64,000 bases of DNA, from contig OV121091.1 in NCBI GenBank assembly GCA_921293015.1, positions 32,968,839 to 33,032,838 of the forward strand. The letters are read 5' to 3'. This document shows, piece by piece, positions 1 to 11,653 of this stretch. Both the position numbers and the translations under genes were made by a program. Under the pieces are notes generated by a model. That model searched no databases. It had not been told where the DNA came from and saw only the letters and a program-made list of their open reading frames with translations. This DNA comes from Phorcus lineatus (Eukaryota > Mollusca > Gastropoda > Trochida > Trochidae). Numbering within the stretch: the first letter of the stretch is position 1; each line of letters begins with the position of its first letter.

Positions 1-2314
1 GATATTATTGATTACATGTATTTTCTTTTATCGTAATGTACACATGATTTAGTTATTTTCATACACAGCATGTTGCTAGAATTGACAATATGTATCAATT
101 TTGTAGCCTGATGTTTTCGAAATTATATATAACTTGACTTTACTACAATTAAATTCCTAACGACCGCTCAAACCAACCAAACATATCCGTTTTGGTAACT
201 ATACATAAGTTTCTAGATAAGGCATTATTAACTCTTAAAAAGAGAAGACGGCAAACAGCTCTAGCGCAAAACAAAACAGGCAGGCAGCAGACATATGACT
301 ATATACCAATGTGATTATAACTCGTTATGTGTACAGGTTGTACAGCCATCAGTATTGTGGAACTATGAATAAATAAGAAAAATATAAAGATAACTAGATA
401 TGTATTTGCGGCACACCGCAACAGCAGAGCAGTCCCGAAACTAAGTATTCAGCCCTCCCATGTTCCGCCTTCTTCACAGAAACAATAAAATTGACATTTG
501 TTTTCTAAATATATCACAAAAGACAACGTGGCATTAAAGTCAAGAGATCGCAATTACAACTAGTAATATTTTGATGTCATGACTTCATTGGGATGATTTC
601 CCACAATTCTGAACATTTTAGTGATTTCTGAACGTGGTACTTTAAACTTTGACCTTGAATGTGAACATGTCCAAAGAATTCTCAGGTGTATAATCAATAA
701 ATGATTAATCTAAGATCTTAGAAAGATATTTCTGATTTTAAATTTGCACTTAGTATAGCCTTATCTCGTGACCTTAACCTGTGACATTCAAAGTCACTCA
801 ATCTATGACTTTCCATTGGGTATAACAACCATGTAATGATTAAAAGTGTTAATAGTTTTTAAAAAAAAAACATTTTCGTGAAACCATTCTGAAGTCATTA
901 TCTAACTGTGACCTTGACCTTTGACCGATTGTAGCGAAAACCTTTTAAAGTGTTTGTTCTTTTCCAAACTCGTACTAAGGTAATCTACCATATAAGTTAT
1001 TTGACAAATATGTACGTATTACGGTAGTAAAGTCAATGAAAAAAACAAGAAGTATGTTATGCAACAAGTAATAAATCGGTATGAACTATGATATCAGAAA
1101 TATTCAAATTTTGTTTACAGCCGGGAAAATAAAAAGGGCAGCCGCTAAGGTTAATCGCTTAAGTTTCATGATTGCTTTGATAAAAAAATTCATCTTTTGA
1201 TCCGATTTCAGGGATTAAAGCGGTAGTTGCGCGGGTTTTTTTAGATAAATAAAGTGATCTCACGAAACGTATATATGTATATATACAATGTCTTGAAATG
1301 GCCAATTTGAGCCCGAAAATGCGTGCTATCGTGCCTTTAATTCTCATCCCCAAAACACACACTGTTTCACCTGTTTTTTACCAGAGTAGTTTTTAGATTA
1401 AATCCTATCAATATGTTTCGGTTACCAACACAAATCACATGAAAAACCACAACAACAACCTTGTTTTCAAGTTGACGACAGTCAAGTTGTTCTCCATGGC
1501 CGTTAAATTAAAGTGCTGACAAGCAGAAGGCTCAAACGCTCATGACTGAATCTGAGTTGGTGGTTTCTCTGTCTGTTCCTCAATCAACATTCTCATTCAT
1601 CATTCCTTATATATTTTTAAAAACACGATTCTAAGGAATATTCGTGAAGTTTTTATTTTAAAAAGTGAAATGTATATTTTCATATTTATTACGTGTGAAA
1701 ATTTTGAAGAAAAAATGTCAGTTAACTTACTCAATCTCCTGTATGCGTCGTAGAGCAACTTCATTTGTTACAATAACAATTCTTTTTCAATTTATTGTAA
1801 CAACAAAATATGTGTATACATTTTTCTTAAACACCATTTTATGTATCACTTGCTACTTCAGAATAAAGGAGTTGCAAATCTCTAAATTTGCCTTATCATT
1901 CTTCATCACGTCAACTTCTAGAATGCTAATCAAAGATGCCATCTGATGACATAACGAAACACCTTTTGAATTTTCAAACTCTGAATAGACTCATTTGAAT
2001 TTTACACATCGAGGATATTCGAATGAGATATAACAGTTTTTTATATTGAGCTAAACAACTACTTTCGAGTATCCTTAGAAAATTATATTTTCCTTTCACA
2101 AGTAGATTGGCTTTCTTAAATTTCCAGATGAGTTTGTCGAATAAGAGAGTAATAGGACCGCTGTGTACACTAATCGTTTGTCAAGATAAAACAGGGCCGG
2201 CATTGCTGCTCCACTTATATCTCCAATCTTATCTAATTTCCTTACCTTGGCTTTTCACATACAATTCGTGAACCAATGATGAATTATTATTTTACATCTC
2301 CATTTTACGCTTAC
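1..2314. other. Intergenic DNA, nothing recognised
   Basis: AT-rich sequence with frequent stops in all frames. The open frames here are short, lack recognisable motifs and have no convincing flanking splice sites. If the candidate gene at 2315-4329 on the minus strand is real, its later exons should lie here or beyond the left edge, but I could not pick one out. Confidence 0.5.
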
Positions 2315-4329
2315 CTTGTCCATGAATGTGTTCATCGACTTCACGAAGTATTAAGATGGCGATGTCATTCTCACATAAAGCGTCTTCCAAACAATGACAA
2401 CTTGTAAACATCAATAGAGAAACCACGAAGATATATTGCACCAGTTCAAGAAAGATTTGCACAGCTTTGCACGAAACGAAAACTTTCGACTGAACTAAAT
2501 GCTTACTGCATACGCTTGATTTTAACAATTAATGGAAGTGTCTACTCAATATTACACTAATCACTCGTGTACTTCTACCTTTGCGTTTTGTATTCAGATC
2601 AGCGGTTCTGGTAAAGTGTGAGTAACAAAACCAGCTAATTTCAAATTAAGATGAATTCTGACCTTGAAATATCGGCAATATGCTTCCTTCTGTTTGGGCT
2701 TAAGAAGGTTATGTGACCGGTTTACACTTTGTAAGCCAATGAACAAACACCTTATGAAATCTACTACGTAACAGTCTATACCAAATTAAGAATATATGAA
2801 TACATTGCGATAGATCTAGTGATAGACAGATCATTTCATTTGCATCCTGGGATGTAACTATTAGGATTAAAGTTCAGTATAGAAATATCTGAATTGAAGA
2901 TAATCAACAGGTCCCCTTTTTCATAGAATAGGGACCTGACAACAAGACAGCTTACAAGAATGCTTGTGAATAAAGTACATGTATATGAATTGCCCTTAAA
3001 CATGTGTCTTGAAACAATGGTAAACACGGTTGGGTTGGTAAAAAGGGTAATGAAACAATTGCAGCATATGTCAAGACGGCTTGATATTTGCCAACCATTC
3101 AGCTGTTTAATGGTTTCTTGATATAAAAAAAGAAAAGATGACAGCTTTTGAAGCAAACTTGAGTCAATCAACGGGTATTTGCTGCAATTGCCGGGAACGT
3201 GACGGGAAATACAATGAGATAATTAACTGATGGGCGTTTAATAATTGTTCAATTGTTTTACTTAAATGACTATGGAATTCAAGGCGTAAATATCCTTTTA
3301 CAATACAATCATATTATTACCAAAATCCCGTTTCAATTTCGACAGTTATAAGGTTTTTTGTAGTTGTTTTTTAATGCAAAAGTCAAGCCAAAGGTTATCA
3401 GGTGTCATTCAATGGAATAAAGAAGGCTAGGGGTTAAACGGCTGACAACTACAAAGCGGTTCGCTTTGTTGAACTTTGGTTCGGCGAATTGTACATGCTT
3501 GTACATGTCGGTTTATATCGAACACCATATTATATTATTTTTTTCTTTCATTTCGCTATTCATCAGATATTATTTTCACGAAAGAACCTGTTCTGCTTCT
3601 ACCTAAGTTGGTTTGTAAGTTCGCCGTTTTGCATCTATAGAGGAGTCGAATATTTTCTTTCAAGTTGTTTGACATTTTGTTGTTTCACTCTTTAAGTTTC
3701 CATCGTTCTTCAAACTTCAAATCTGTCTGATGACTGAGACAAATTTAGAAATTAACAACCTCCCACTTATTAAGTGCGTGTGTTGAAGACTTGTATATTT
3801 ACTTATATCTATATCTACTGATATATCACAAGCAATTATACATTTCACGATGCCGATTTTAATCAATGCAGTGTTGAATAATAACAAAATAGTTTGTATA
3901 TATATTCGTAATGGTATATAACATGGCCATTTAACGTTTAATAGTTTCGATATTGTTAATTAGTATGTTTCATGGCCACTAAACGTGTAACTCACTGCTC
4001 AGTTCCATATGTTTGGTAACCGGGTTACTACAAGGACAACAAATACTAGAGAATTCTTGATCGCAACTCACCTTATGAAACAGAACTACAAATGTTCTAA
4101 TAAAACGGGACTAAAACATTGTTGAGATACAATCATACAATGATACAAATACATGTGTTCGGTTCACATAATCCAGGTAGAATCTCTTGGGAACACTAAA
4201 ACCATTGTGCTCTTTAAGTTTCAGCGGGGCCGTTACTCGCGGAATTTTGTTCATAGCTTTGCGCGTTACTGATTCTTGTGATTTGTGGTTTTCCAGGATT
4301 TCGGCCGGTTCAGCTTCTTGAACATCCAT
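2315..4329 (-). CDS. Candidate partial gene, two exons, possible membrane protein
   Basis: Not recognised and tentative. A start codon at 4329 in good context (G at -3, G at +4) opens a 54-codon frame to 4168. It is rich in charged residues and uses varied, CpG-containing codons, unlike the surrounding AT-rich DNA, and it ends in VPKRFYLDY before a weak donor (TAT|gtgaac). A second frame at 2489-2315 begins after a CAG acceptor in matching phase 0 and ends at a strong donor (CAAG|gtaagc) in phase 1. It encodes one hydrophobic segment (IFLELVQYIFVVSLLMF) followed by an acidic stretch. Joined, this would be a cytosolic tail of about 55 residues and a membrane span, with the rest off the left edge. 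A MARVEL-type or type II membrane protein would fit, but that is a guess. Either exon could be chance. Confidence 0.22.
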
Positions 4330-5729
4330 TACAAGGAAGTCGTTACGAATAACACATCTATGATTGCTTCATTAGATACCTCAAGTAGTTAACTACGCTA
4401 TAAATTATGTTCTATTCCCCTGTTTCAGTAAAGCTCAGGCTAGGATAGACAGCACACAAACTCTCAACTACGTTTATGAAGCAGGCCACCCGTCAAGTCA
4501 TTACCGCACCCATAGTAAAACTTTATCTGATTGCAGGCGAGTATGCCACGAGTTACTTTTATCATTAGTACACAAATATAAATCAATGATGGGTGACCGA
4601 TCAATGTCACGATTCTACGCAGTGAGTTAACTAGGCTTTGTTAGATACACTTGTAGTTTGAGCATTCTATGCATCGCTGGTCAACCAGCTATGTACTGTT
4701 GATTAATGACGTTATTAATTTGTGATGCCATACCTGGTATTTCTAATTGATGGATCGGTATCTGCCTACTTAATCTCTGTTGCAATACCTGTCGTCGTAT
4801 TTGTACATGCAAAAGTGATGACCATTCAATGCATCTACTACTTCATTCCCCGATGTTCCTTTTTGAGAGTTCATGTTGCAAAGCATTTTGATCGTTGCTC
4901 AGGGAGGGATTTTTTAAATAAATAACCATGCCACATGTAATTTTTAACTAGATATGTTGTCGCTGTGCTTAAGAAAGCTTATGCGCGCACTCATCATGCA
5001 TTGACAGAATATTTTAGGATGACATCAATAAACGAAAAATGCATTAAAAATCTAATGAGGGATTGTTTTTTGACGAAATCATTATTTTTTAAACAGCAGT
5101 TCTGTTTTCGTCAATGTTCTATATCATTGAAACCATCCAAATATTTATCTTTTCATGTGATTGATATAAACCGATTGATCCAAGTTATATATTCCTATAA
5201 AATGTTGTGTATCCGAGCTGCTATCAGTGCTTTAACCTGATATCAACATGGGGATAGCTCGACGTTGTGTCTCATCAATGATTGAGCGACCCTAATCCTA
5301 TTCAGCCCTGTTGCATGAAAACTATGTGCTTATGATGAGGAAAGCAATCTCTGCACCGACATTTTGAGGAAACACTACACCGATATACAGATAAAGACTT
5401 TAGCGTGTCATCAATGTTTTTTAATCAAATCATGCGAGAAAAAAACTATTTTTGATAGTTGGCAACTATATTTGTTGAGATAACACGAAAACATTGGCTA
5501 CTTCATGAAGAGCTTGTGAATGAGCAAGATACATGTAAGTGTGATATACCAGTTCCAGTAGTTTGCATTCAAAAAAGATGGAATAGAATGGAACGTAGGT
5601 GAAGAAACGTTGTGTTCAAGCAACACATAGATGGTGTAGTAGGCGTGAAATGACGTCCCAATTACGTCATGTGTGAGGAAATAGTCACGCATGACGAACC
5701 AATAATATCTTAAGTGTATCGAGAACTCA
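4330..5729. other. Intergenic DNA, nothing recognised
   Basis: No frame here has protein-like composition with supporting splice sites. No repeat or RNA gene was recognised. Confidence 0.5.
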
Positions 5730-5870
5730 CGACTCTCGCGAGACTTACAGAACAGGACACGATCGTACTCTTTTGCACTCGCTATCAGGCGTTTAATCAT
5801 CCTGCTGGTGTTAAGGTGGGCGCATCAAATTTAACAATTCATGTCTGAATGTGATATGTAATGATTGAAA
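5730..5870 (+). repeat. Dispersed promoter-like repeat, copy 1 of 3
   Basis: This segment shares a run of blocks in the same order with 7990-8130 and, more weakly, 18986-19110: a TCTCGCGAGA palindrome (5734-5743), a block containing TTGCACTC and TATCAGGCGTT, then AATCAT, and TTAACAATTCAT. TCTCGCGAGA is a known core-promoter element of vertebrate housekeeping genes bound by BANP; whether it acts here is unknown. The repeat could be a mobile-element promoter or a relic of duplicated first exons. No coding exon is recognisable downstream. Confidence 0.5.
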
Positions 5871-6307
5871 TTGTGACAGAAGAAATAAATCAAGTATCGC
5901 ATTTCAGATATTGAAGGTGGTGTGGTCGACAAATGAGGCAATCATTACGTTAGAAAACACATAGTTTGTATATCAATTTCACTATAACAATCCAATCCAT
6001 TGTCAACTCCTTGGATGTTGTCTTCAATCTGTCTTAAAAAGTCATCACCATTTTCCTTTGCATTGACTGACATTTGCAATTTCTGCTTGAAGAAATGTCT
6101 AGATGACTTAAGTATGGATCATCAAATTAGCCTCTATAAGTTTCGAAAGTTCATCCTTACAATAAAATTGGCGTTATGACCCACTAACTTTCAGTTACCA
6201 ACACGATTCGGTCATTTGGCTTTTATCTGCGTCTAGTTTTTATTTCAGGCATACTGTCATTGATAATAGCAAGAGCAGAAAAAGAAACTTCCAACATCAC
6301 TCTATAA

Positions 6308-6308
6308 C

Positions 6309-6355
<47 letters not shown>

Positions 6356-6447
6356 ATAGTAGTAGTAGCAGCAGCAGTAATAGTAATAGTAATAGTAGTA
6401 GTAGTAGTAGTAGTAGTAAAAGTAGTAGTAAAAGTAGCAGTAGTAAT
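6308..6447. repeat. Imperfect (AGT)n microsatellite
   Basis: About 45 trinucleotide units, interrupted by CAG, AAT and AAA variants. The reading frames across it give only homopolymeric tyrosine or serine runs and are not genes. Confidence 0.97.
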
Positions 6448-7336
6448 GGTGGCCTAAGAGTAATTGAGGGGCCCCAAGGACGGGGTCTGTATACAATTAT
6501 CTATACAATAATATATATCATCAAACCTTTTAGAGTATGCTTTCAGACCGATTTATCACCCAGCTTATTTAAACCATCGAAATACACGTTTTCATGGAAC
6601 AGAACAGTCTCTACTTAAGATAATTTGGTTGCAGAGAAAAATACACGATGATATTTCGACGAATGTTCGAACCTTACCTGGCTGTTTATTTACATTTTAA
6701 TGAAACATCGGGAACATGCTGGGTTTCGATCATGTCGTGTCCCCCTTCGCTGTCGTTTCTGACATAGCAGATGGGTATTTTCTACTCATCTTGTTTAATC
6801 TAACGTTTTCTACCGTATAGCTTGTCATAGTAAGTATTTATGACTGTCTGTCACCAAATTATTCCCAAAATTCCATTTGTTTTGCGACGTGGCACCGAGA
6901 CGAATCGAAGTGTTGTCAAATCTCAACAAAATTCGCATTGTAAACTTATTTTGATAGCAAATAAACATCAGCAAGTAAGGTTAATGAAGAGTTTCTATCC
7001 ACAAACGGATCAAAATCAATTATGAATAAGTAAAAAGGAACGTTAAGATTTAAGAGAAAATGTTTGATACTGAATTAGGCAATTGAAGGATGTGTTACGT
7101 ACTACATGGTATTACGTCACACATAGTTTCAGATGGAACCCGTCAAACTGAAACTGATCTTTTTCTAACAAATGTATCTGATAACCTCTGAAAAACAAAA
7201 TTTCATTACCTGCGAAAAAAATTGTTATTAGCCATGCATGAAAAATTATGAATATTTGACAAAAAATAATTTAGTTGCAGTTGCCCATAAGGGACTGCAA
7301 CCAAACTCGAAAATTACTCGATTTCGTGATTATAAC

Positions 7337-7414
<78 letters not shown>
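7337..7414. repeat. Pure (GTA)n microsatellite, 26 units
   Basis: An uninterrupted 78-bp trinucleotide run. Open frames on both strands across it encode poly-valine or poly-tyrosine and are artefacts of the repeat. Confidence 0.98.
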
Positions 7415-7989
7415 TATAAATGAAGATGGGTAATTCATGTAGAAGAGATGTTGATCAGTAAAAGCCATGAGGAGAATTACCAAAAAGACATTGTTAGAAT
7501 AAATCAAATTGTAAAGTGGCAAAAATCGAATAACCATTGATTTAATTCTACAAAAACTCTGCCCTCTAGAATAAATGACTATATTTTCTTGGCATTAAAA
7601 GAAATAATTTCATAAGTTTCGTTGAAACATTTACACGATCATTTCATTCATTATATTTGAAATTAAACCAAAGAAAAAAATTAATCAAACAAACAAAAGC
7701 ATAAGGTTTTGCAAGAATATTTTCATGAATAATAATATGTCATGACGTTCGACATCTGCCCGTTTAACTTGCTCCTCGAACATATGTTCAAACAAAACTT
7801 AAACCTGATTAAACAGATTATAAGATATTTTGAAAACTTCGCTGATGAATATGTTTACGAGTGATGCACACAATACGTCAGCGTTTGCGTGGGTGTACAG
7901 TGACGTGTAGATGTACACACATTTCACTTCACATTGAAGAAGCAGTCACGCATGACCGACAAATAGTCTTCCAACTCCCTCAGGAACCG

Positions 7990-8130
7990 GTAAATCTCGC
8001 GAGACTGAAGTACAGAACGCATATGTACTCGATTGCACTCTTTATCAGGCGTTGAATCATTCTGAAGGTGGAAAGGTGGAACATTCAGTTAACAATTCAT
8101 CCGTCAAACGTGATCTGCAGTAATTAAAGT
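7990..8130 (+). repeat. Dispersed promoter-like repeat, copy 2 of 3
   Basis: Closest partner of the copy at 5730-5870. It carries TCTCGCGAGA at 7995-8004, then a TTGCACTC-TTATCAGGCGTT-AATCATTCTG block, TTAACAATTCAT and a GTAATTAAAG block. Upstream (7940-7970) a second shared block, AGTCACGCATGAC, extends the similarity, as it does near 5682 in copy 1. Confidence 0.5.
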
Positions 8131-8847
8131 AATCAATGCGCTTAAGACAAATAAGCTGAGGAGTAGTGGTTTGTTATTGGGTTTTTTAATTATACAATGT
8201 GAAATATTTTACGAAGAAAAACTTGTAAATATGTCAGGGAAACACTTGGAGTCAAAATAACAAACTCTTTGAATGATGTCAGTATATCGAGACCTACTGA
8301 CTTTTTGAGGATGCTGACAAGTTTCATTTTCTCTTACTCAATATTTGTTGTTTTTTCTGTGTCCATACATGATGCTCAAACTCTGTAACCTATGGGAACT
8401 AAAAAATAGAATTTTTTTTTAAAAGTTTCATTTACATTTTAATCGACTCATAGTCTCATAGACAATTCATAGATAACCTGTCGAGATTCTTATCGAAAAC
8501 TGGCAATGTCGCGAGTCAATTACCTTCTACTAATTGATTACTAAGCTAAAGCAGGCACTGTAGAAAGAATGAAATCGAGTGAGTGAGTATTTATATACGC
8601 ACACTCATTACGTAACAATTCAGATGATCATACATAAGAAAAATTATTTATCCTTATAATATAATATAATATGTTAAGTGTTAATGTGAAATGAAAAAAA
8701 TATCTTTGAAATTTTTAAATATATAAAAGGTGTATCATATCAATATAATAATAAGGGATATGCTTTAAGCGCATCCTGCATTACGTTTTCACCTGAGTCT
8801 CCGTGAGGGGCAGGGAATAACCCTTCCAACTCTAAATTAATTAGGAC

Positions 8848-9006
8848 ATAAGCATACTGTATTTGGAAATCAGAGGCATATAACGGAATTATAATAGCTC
8901 TAAATTTAATTTAAAGTCGAACGCGTAGCGTGAGGCTTTAAATTGATAATTTAGAGCTATTATAATTCCGTTTTATGCCTCTGATTTCCAAACACAATAT
9001 GTTTAT
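8848..9006. mobile_element. Hairpin (MITE-like) inverted repeat, arms about 68 bp
   Basis: The left arm (about 8848-8915) and right arm (about 8935-9006) are near-perfect reverse complements around a 19-bp CG-rich centre that contains CGCGTAGCG. Both arms contain the GGAAATCAGAGGCATA and GGAATTATAATAGC blocks. The layout is that of a palindromic non-autonomous DNA element. No coding capacity and no clear target duplication were seen. Confidence 0.85.
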
Positions 9007-9756
9007 CTCCATTCTACCATAACAACGATTTTAATTTGAACTATATTCTTTCGCGTTAGCTCGATTGTGCTGTGTAATCGATGCCCGTGCACGATTTCCA
9101 CTGACTGATATTCATACAAAGATGACGTCCTTTGGAATCATGAATAAAGTTACTTGAAGTAAGCCTCGGACATTACCGACAATTTCCAAATGCTTTCAAG
9201 GGAGCTCACTCTATTCAGTCCACGTTAGTATTTCTCGACCAGCGTCAGCGTTCGGAATAATTTCTGCAATATTTTAATTTTTTAAGTCGGTATTAAGGCA
9301 TTGATGTTTTGAATAAGGTTATGAGGTGAGTGCAATTTTAGGTTTTACGAATTTTTTCCGTCTCTGTTTCAAACCATCACCAGCCGAGCACTAATACGCC
9401 GGCGCCGTGTTATTGAATGCCTGCCTTCATGAACTGTCGGGGTTTTGCCGTGTTTGACCGCGTTACGACGTTGCATACGTTTATTAAATTGGAATTTTAT
9501 AATCGTGAAATATTTTTACGTTTATAAAATTAATCACAATAATGTTATCTTTTGTAAACATGTCCGGCGGACAAGTACTTAGACAATATTGTTGCTAGGC
9601 AACTAGTGAATTCTTGCGCGTTAGACGAAGTAAACAGAAGACTGTATAACCAGATTATACACGTTCTGATTTTTCACAGCAGCCAATCCGAATTGGGTAT
9701 TTTGCACAGTTATTGTAGAATTAAGGAATGGTCTGGTAACCCACCCATCATGCCAG

Positions 9757-9806
9757 ATGCTGCTGAACCCCATTGATAGCAGTCAACTGAGCTACCCACA
9801 GGACCG
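9757..9806 (-). repeat. tRNA-derived SINE relic
   Basis: Read on the minus strand, the segment has a clean A-box-like motif (GGTAGCTCAGTTG, plus 9784-9797) and, about 20 bases on, a degraded B-box-like motif (GGGTTCAGC). It does not fold into a full tRNA cloverleaf, so it is best read as the head of a SINE rather than a functional tRNA gene. Confidence 0.5.
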
Positions 9807-9814
9807 CGTGTCAC

Positions 9815-10945
9815 CAATATGTGTTTAAATACGTCATTACATTACATAAATAACGATAATATTTATGAAGCACATGTTTGATAAACCTTAGCCGTAATTT
9901 CATTGGCGGGTTGAAAAATTAGGTGACATCGGAATGTGGGATAACTTTCTACCACTTGCCCAGTTCGTTATTTTGGCATACCTTTCCGACAAGAAGTCTG
10001 ACTGTCGCTGTGCCGGCTGCTTTTGCACGGCAGAAAAGCATGAAAAGCATGCAGCGCGTGCAATGTCGTGCTCATTCACGTGGCGTGCGGGTGAATCTGT
10101 AATAACTATCGAAATTTAAAAATTCAGCCTGTTGTTTTAAACAACCGCGAACCTTGACTTTATCACTTCTCGATTTTCGTTCAAAGATTTTTCAACATAA
10201 TAAGAACTGGGCTTTAACTTTTGTTAATTCGTCCGATAAACACCTTTAATTAGCCTTTTATTGAGACAGCGTAATTATCGGCTGTAAAAAAACCCACCTG
10301 GGATAGGGGCAAAATAATTCGCGCGGGTGTGACGTAATAAACAGACTGAACAGAGTGGCGTATCATTATTTCCACTGAAATACCGTCTTAAATAACTGTT
10401 TAATTACCATTGACGTGGATATCTTTTTTACACCAAACGCTTAATAGTGTTACATCGTCAAATGATTTATCTAACTGAGTGGGAACATTGTCTGAAAATC
10501 GTTAATTATTGTTTATTTTCTGTGGTATTGTTACGATAGATGTATAAAACACGAGGCAAAGATTATGTTTATGACGTCACAAAAAGGGCCTGTGACCAGT
10601 CATGCATTCACGGGTTTATGGCCAGATAGATCTCAGCGACACAGGCCCTTGGACTCTTAAAAAAACATTTTAAATTTTTTTTAAATTAAAAAAAAAATTC
10701 TTTGAGAATACCCCCTGAATCGAACTGTACCTCTGTTAATAGTGTAAGGAAAGGCCAGACACTCGATTCGCCCCCACCCGCTTTTTTGACCTAATAAATA
10801 CGCACGCGATCAATATAAAATTTATGCAGACATGTCCTCAAATGATTTGCCATTATACTCCAAGTCACTTAAACAAATTAATTTTTGGGGTTATTTAATG
10901 AGGACGGCCGATAGACGATTTCCACGCCCAACTTAATGCTGATGG
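9815..10945. other. Intergenic DNA, nothing coding recognised
   Basis: Slightly more GC-rich than its neighbours around 9930-10100. A small 11-bp inverted pair (AAGGGCCTGTG at 10584 and its complement at about 10640) is present. No supported gene. Confidence 0.5.
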
Positions 10946-11073
10946 GACCCTACGGGGGTGTGGCCGCAGCGAGAGATCTAATTGGTTTGCCTCAAAGTAA
11001 GGAACGAATAACTCTTATTCTCCGTCTTGCAACCAATGAGATCTCTCGCTGCGGCCACACAATCCGTAGGGTC
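10946..11073. mobile_element. Inverted repeat, arms about 43 bp
   Basis: The left arm 10946-10988 and the right arm 11029-11073 are near-perfect reverse complements; the shared core reads GTGTGGCCGCAGCGAGAGAT. They are separated by about 40 bp. The arms are markedly GC-rich compared with the flanks, which suggests an inserted element. An 81-codon frame crossing the structure has no recognisable domain. Confidence 0.75.
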
Positions 11074-11653
11074 AAAGGTGACGGTGGCCATTTGACGGCG
11101 GTCCTCTCCACCCAATTTCAGAGACTAGTGAAAACTCGGAAACCCCAATTTGAGTTGATGGTGTTTCAAAGATTATTATAAAGGTACATCGAGACAGACA
11201 GATTGAAAGTTTATTTGAGGCTCACCTCAAATAAAATACATATAAAATACTATGTAAAACGGCTAAAAGTGAGCCGTCCTTTAAGGGTTATGAGAGACTA
11301 GATCAAGACATAGAAAGATAAACATAGAAAGTTAATATTTTGAATACAGATATTATTATTTATATACACAGAATTTAAACTAAACGTATAAAATCTGAAA
11401 CCTTTTTCGAAAATACTAAAGCAGATTTTGGCAGTAAAATATAGACATTGTGTCATGTAAACGGTACCTTTGATTTCGGCCTGGCCCACACATATTCAAT
11501 GTTGTTCGATTTTTTTTTAAAGCTAGTAGAAGTCGTGTGTAAGGCACTTTTGATAAATATGTGAGAATTTGAAAATTATTACAATTCGAAATAATCTTTG
11601 ACACATGTGAAAGCCACATCAAAATACCATGAAAAGACCATATTTAAACTTAA

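Noticed and set aside
6308..7537. Open frames of 61-88 codons over the AGT/GTA arrays
   Set aside because: They encode runs of a single residue and exist only because of the trinucleotide repeats.
10584..10650. Small transposon bounded by AAGGGCCTGTG and its complement
   Set aside because: Only an 11-bp pair, with no target duplication and no second copy seen.
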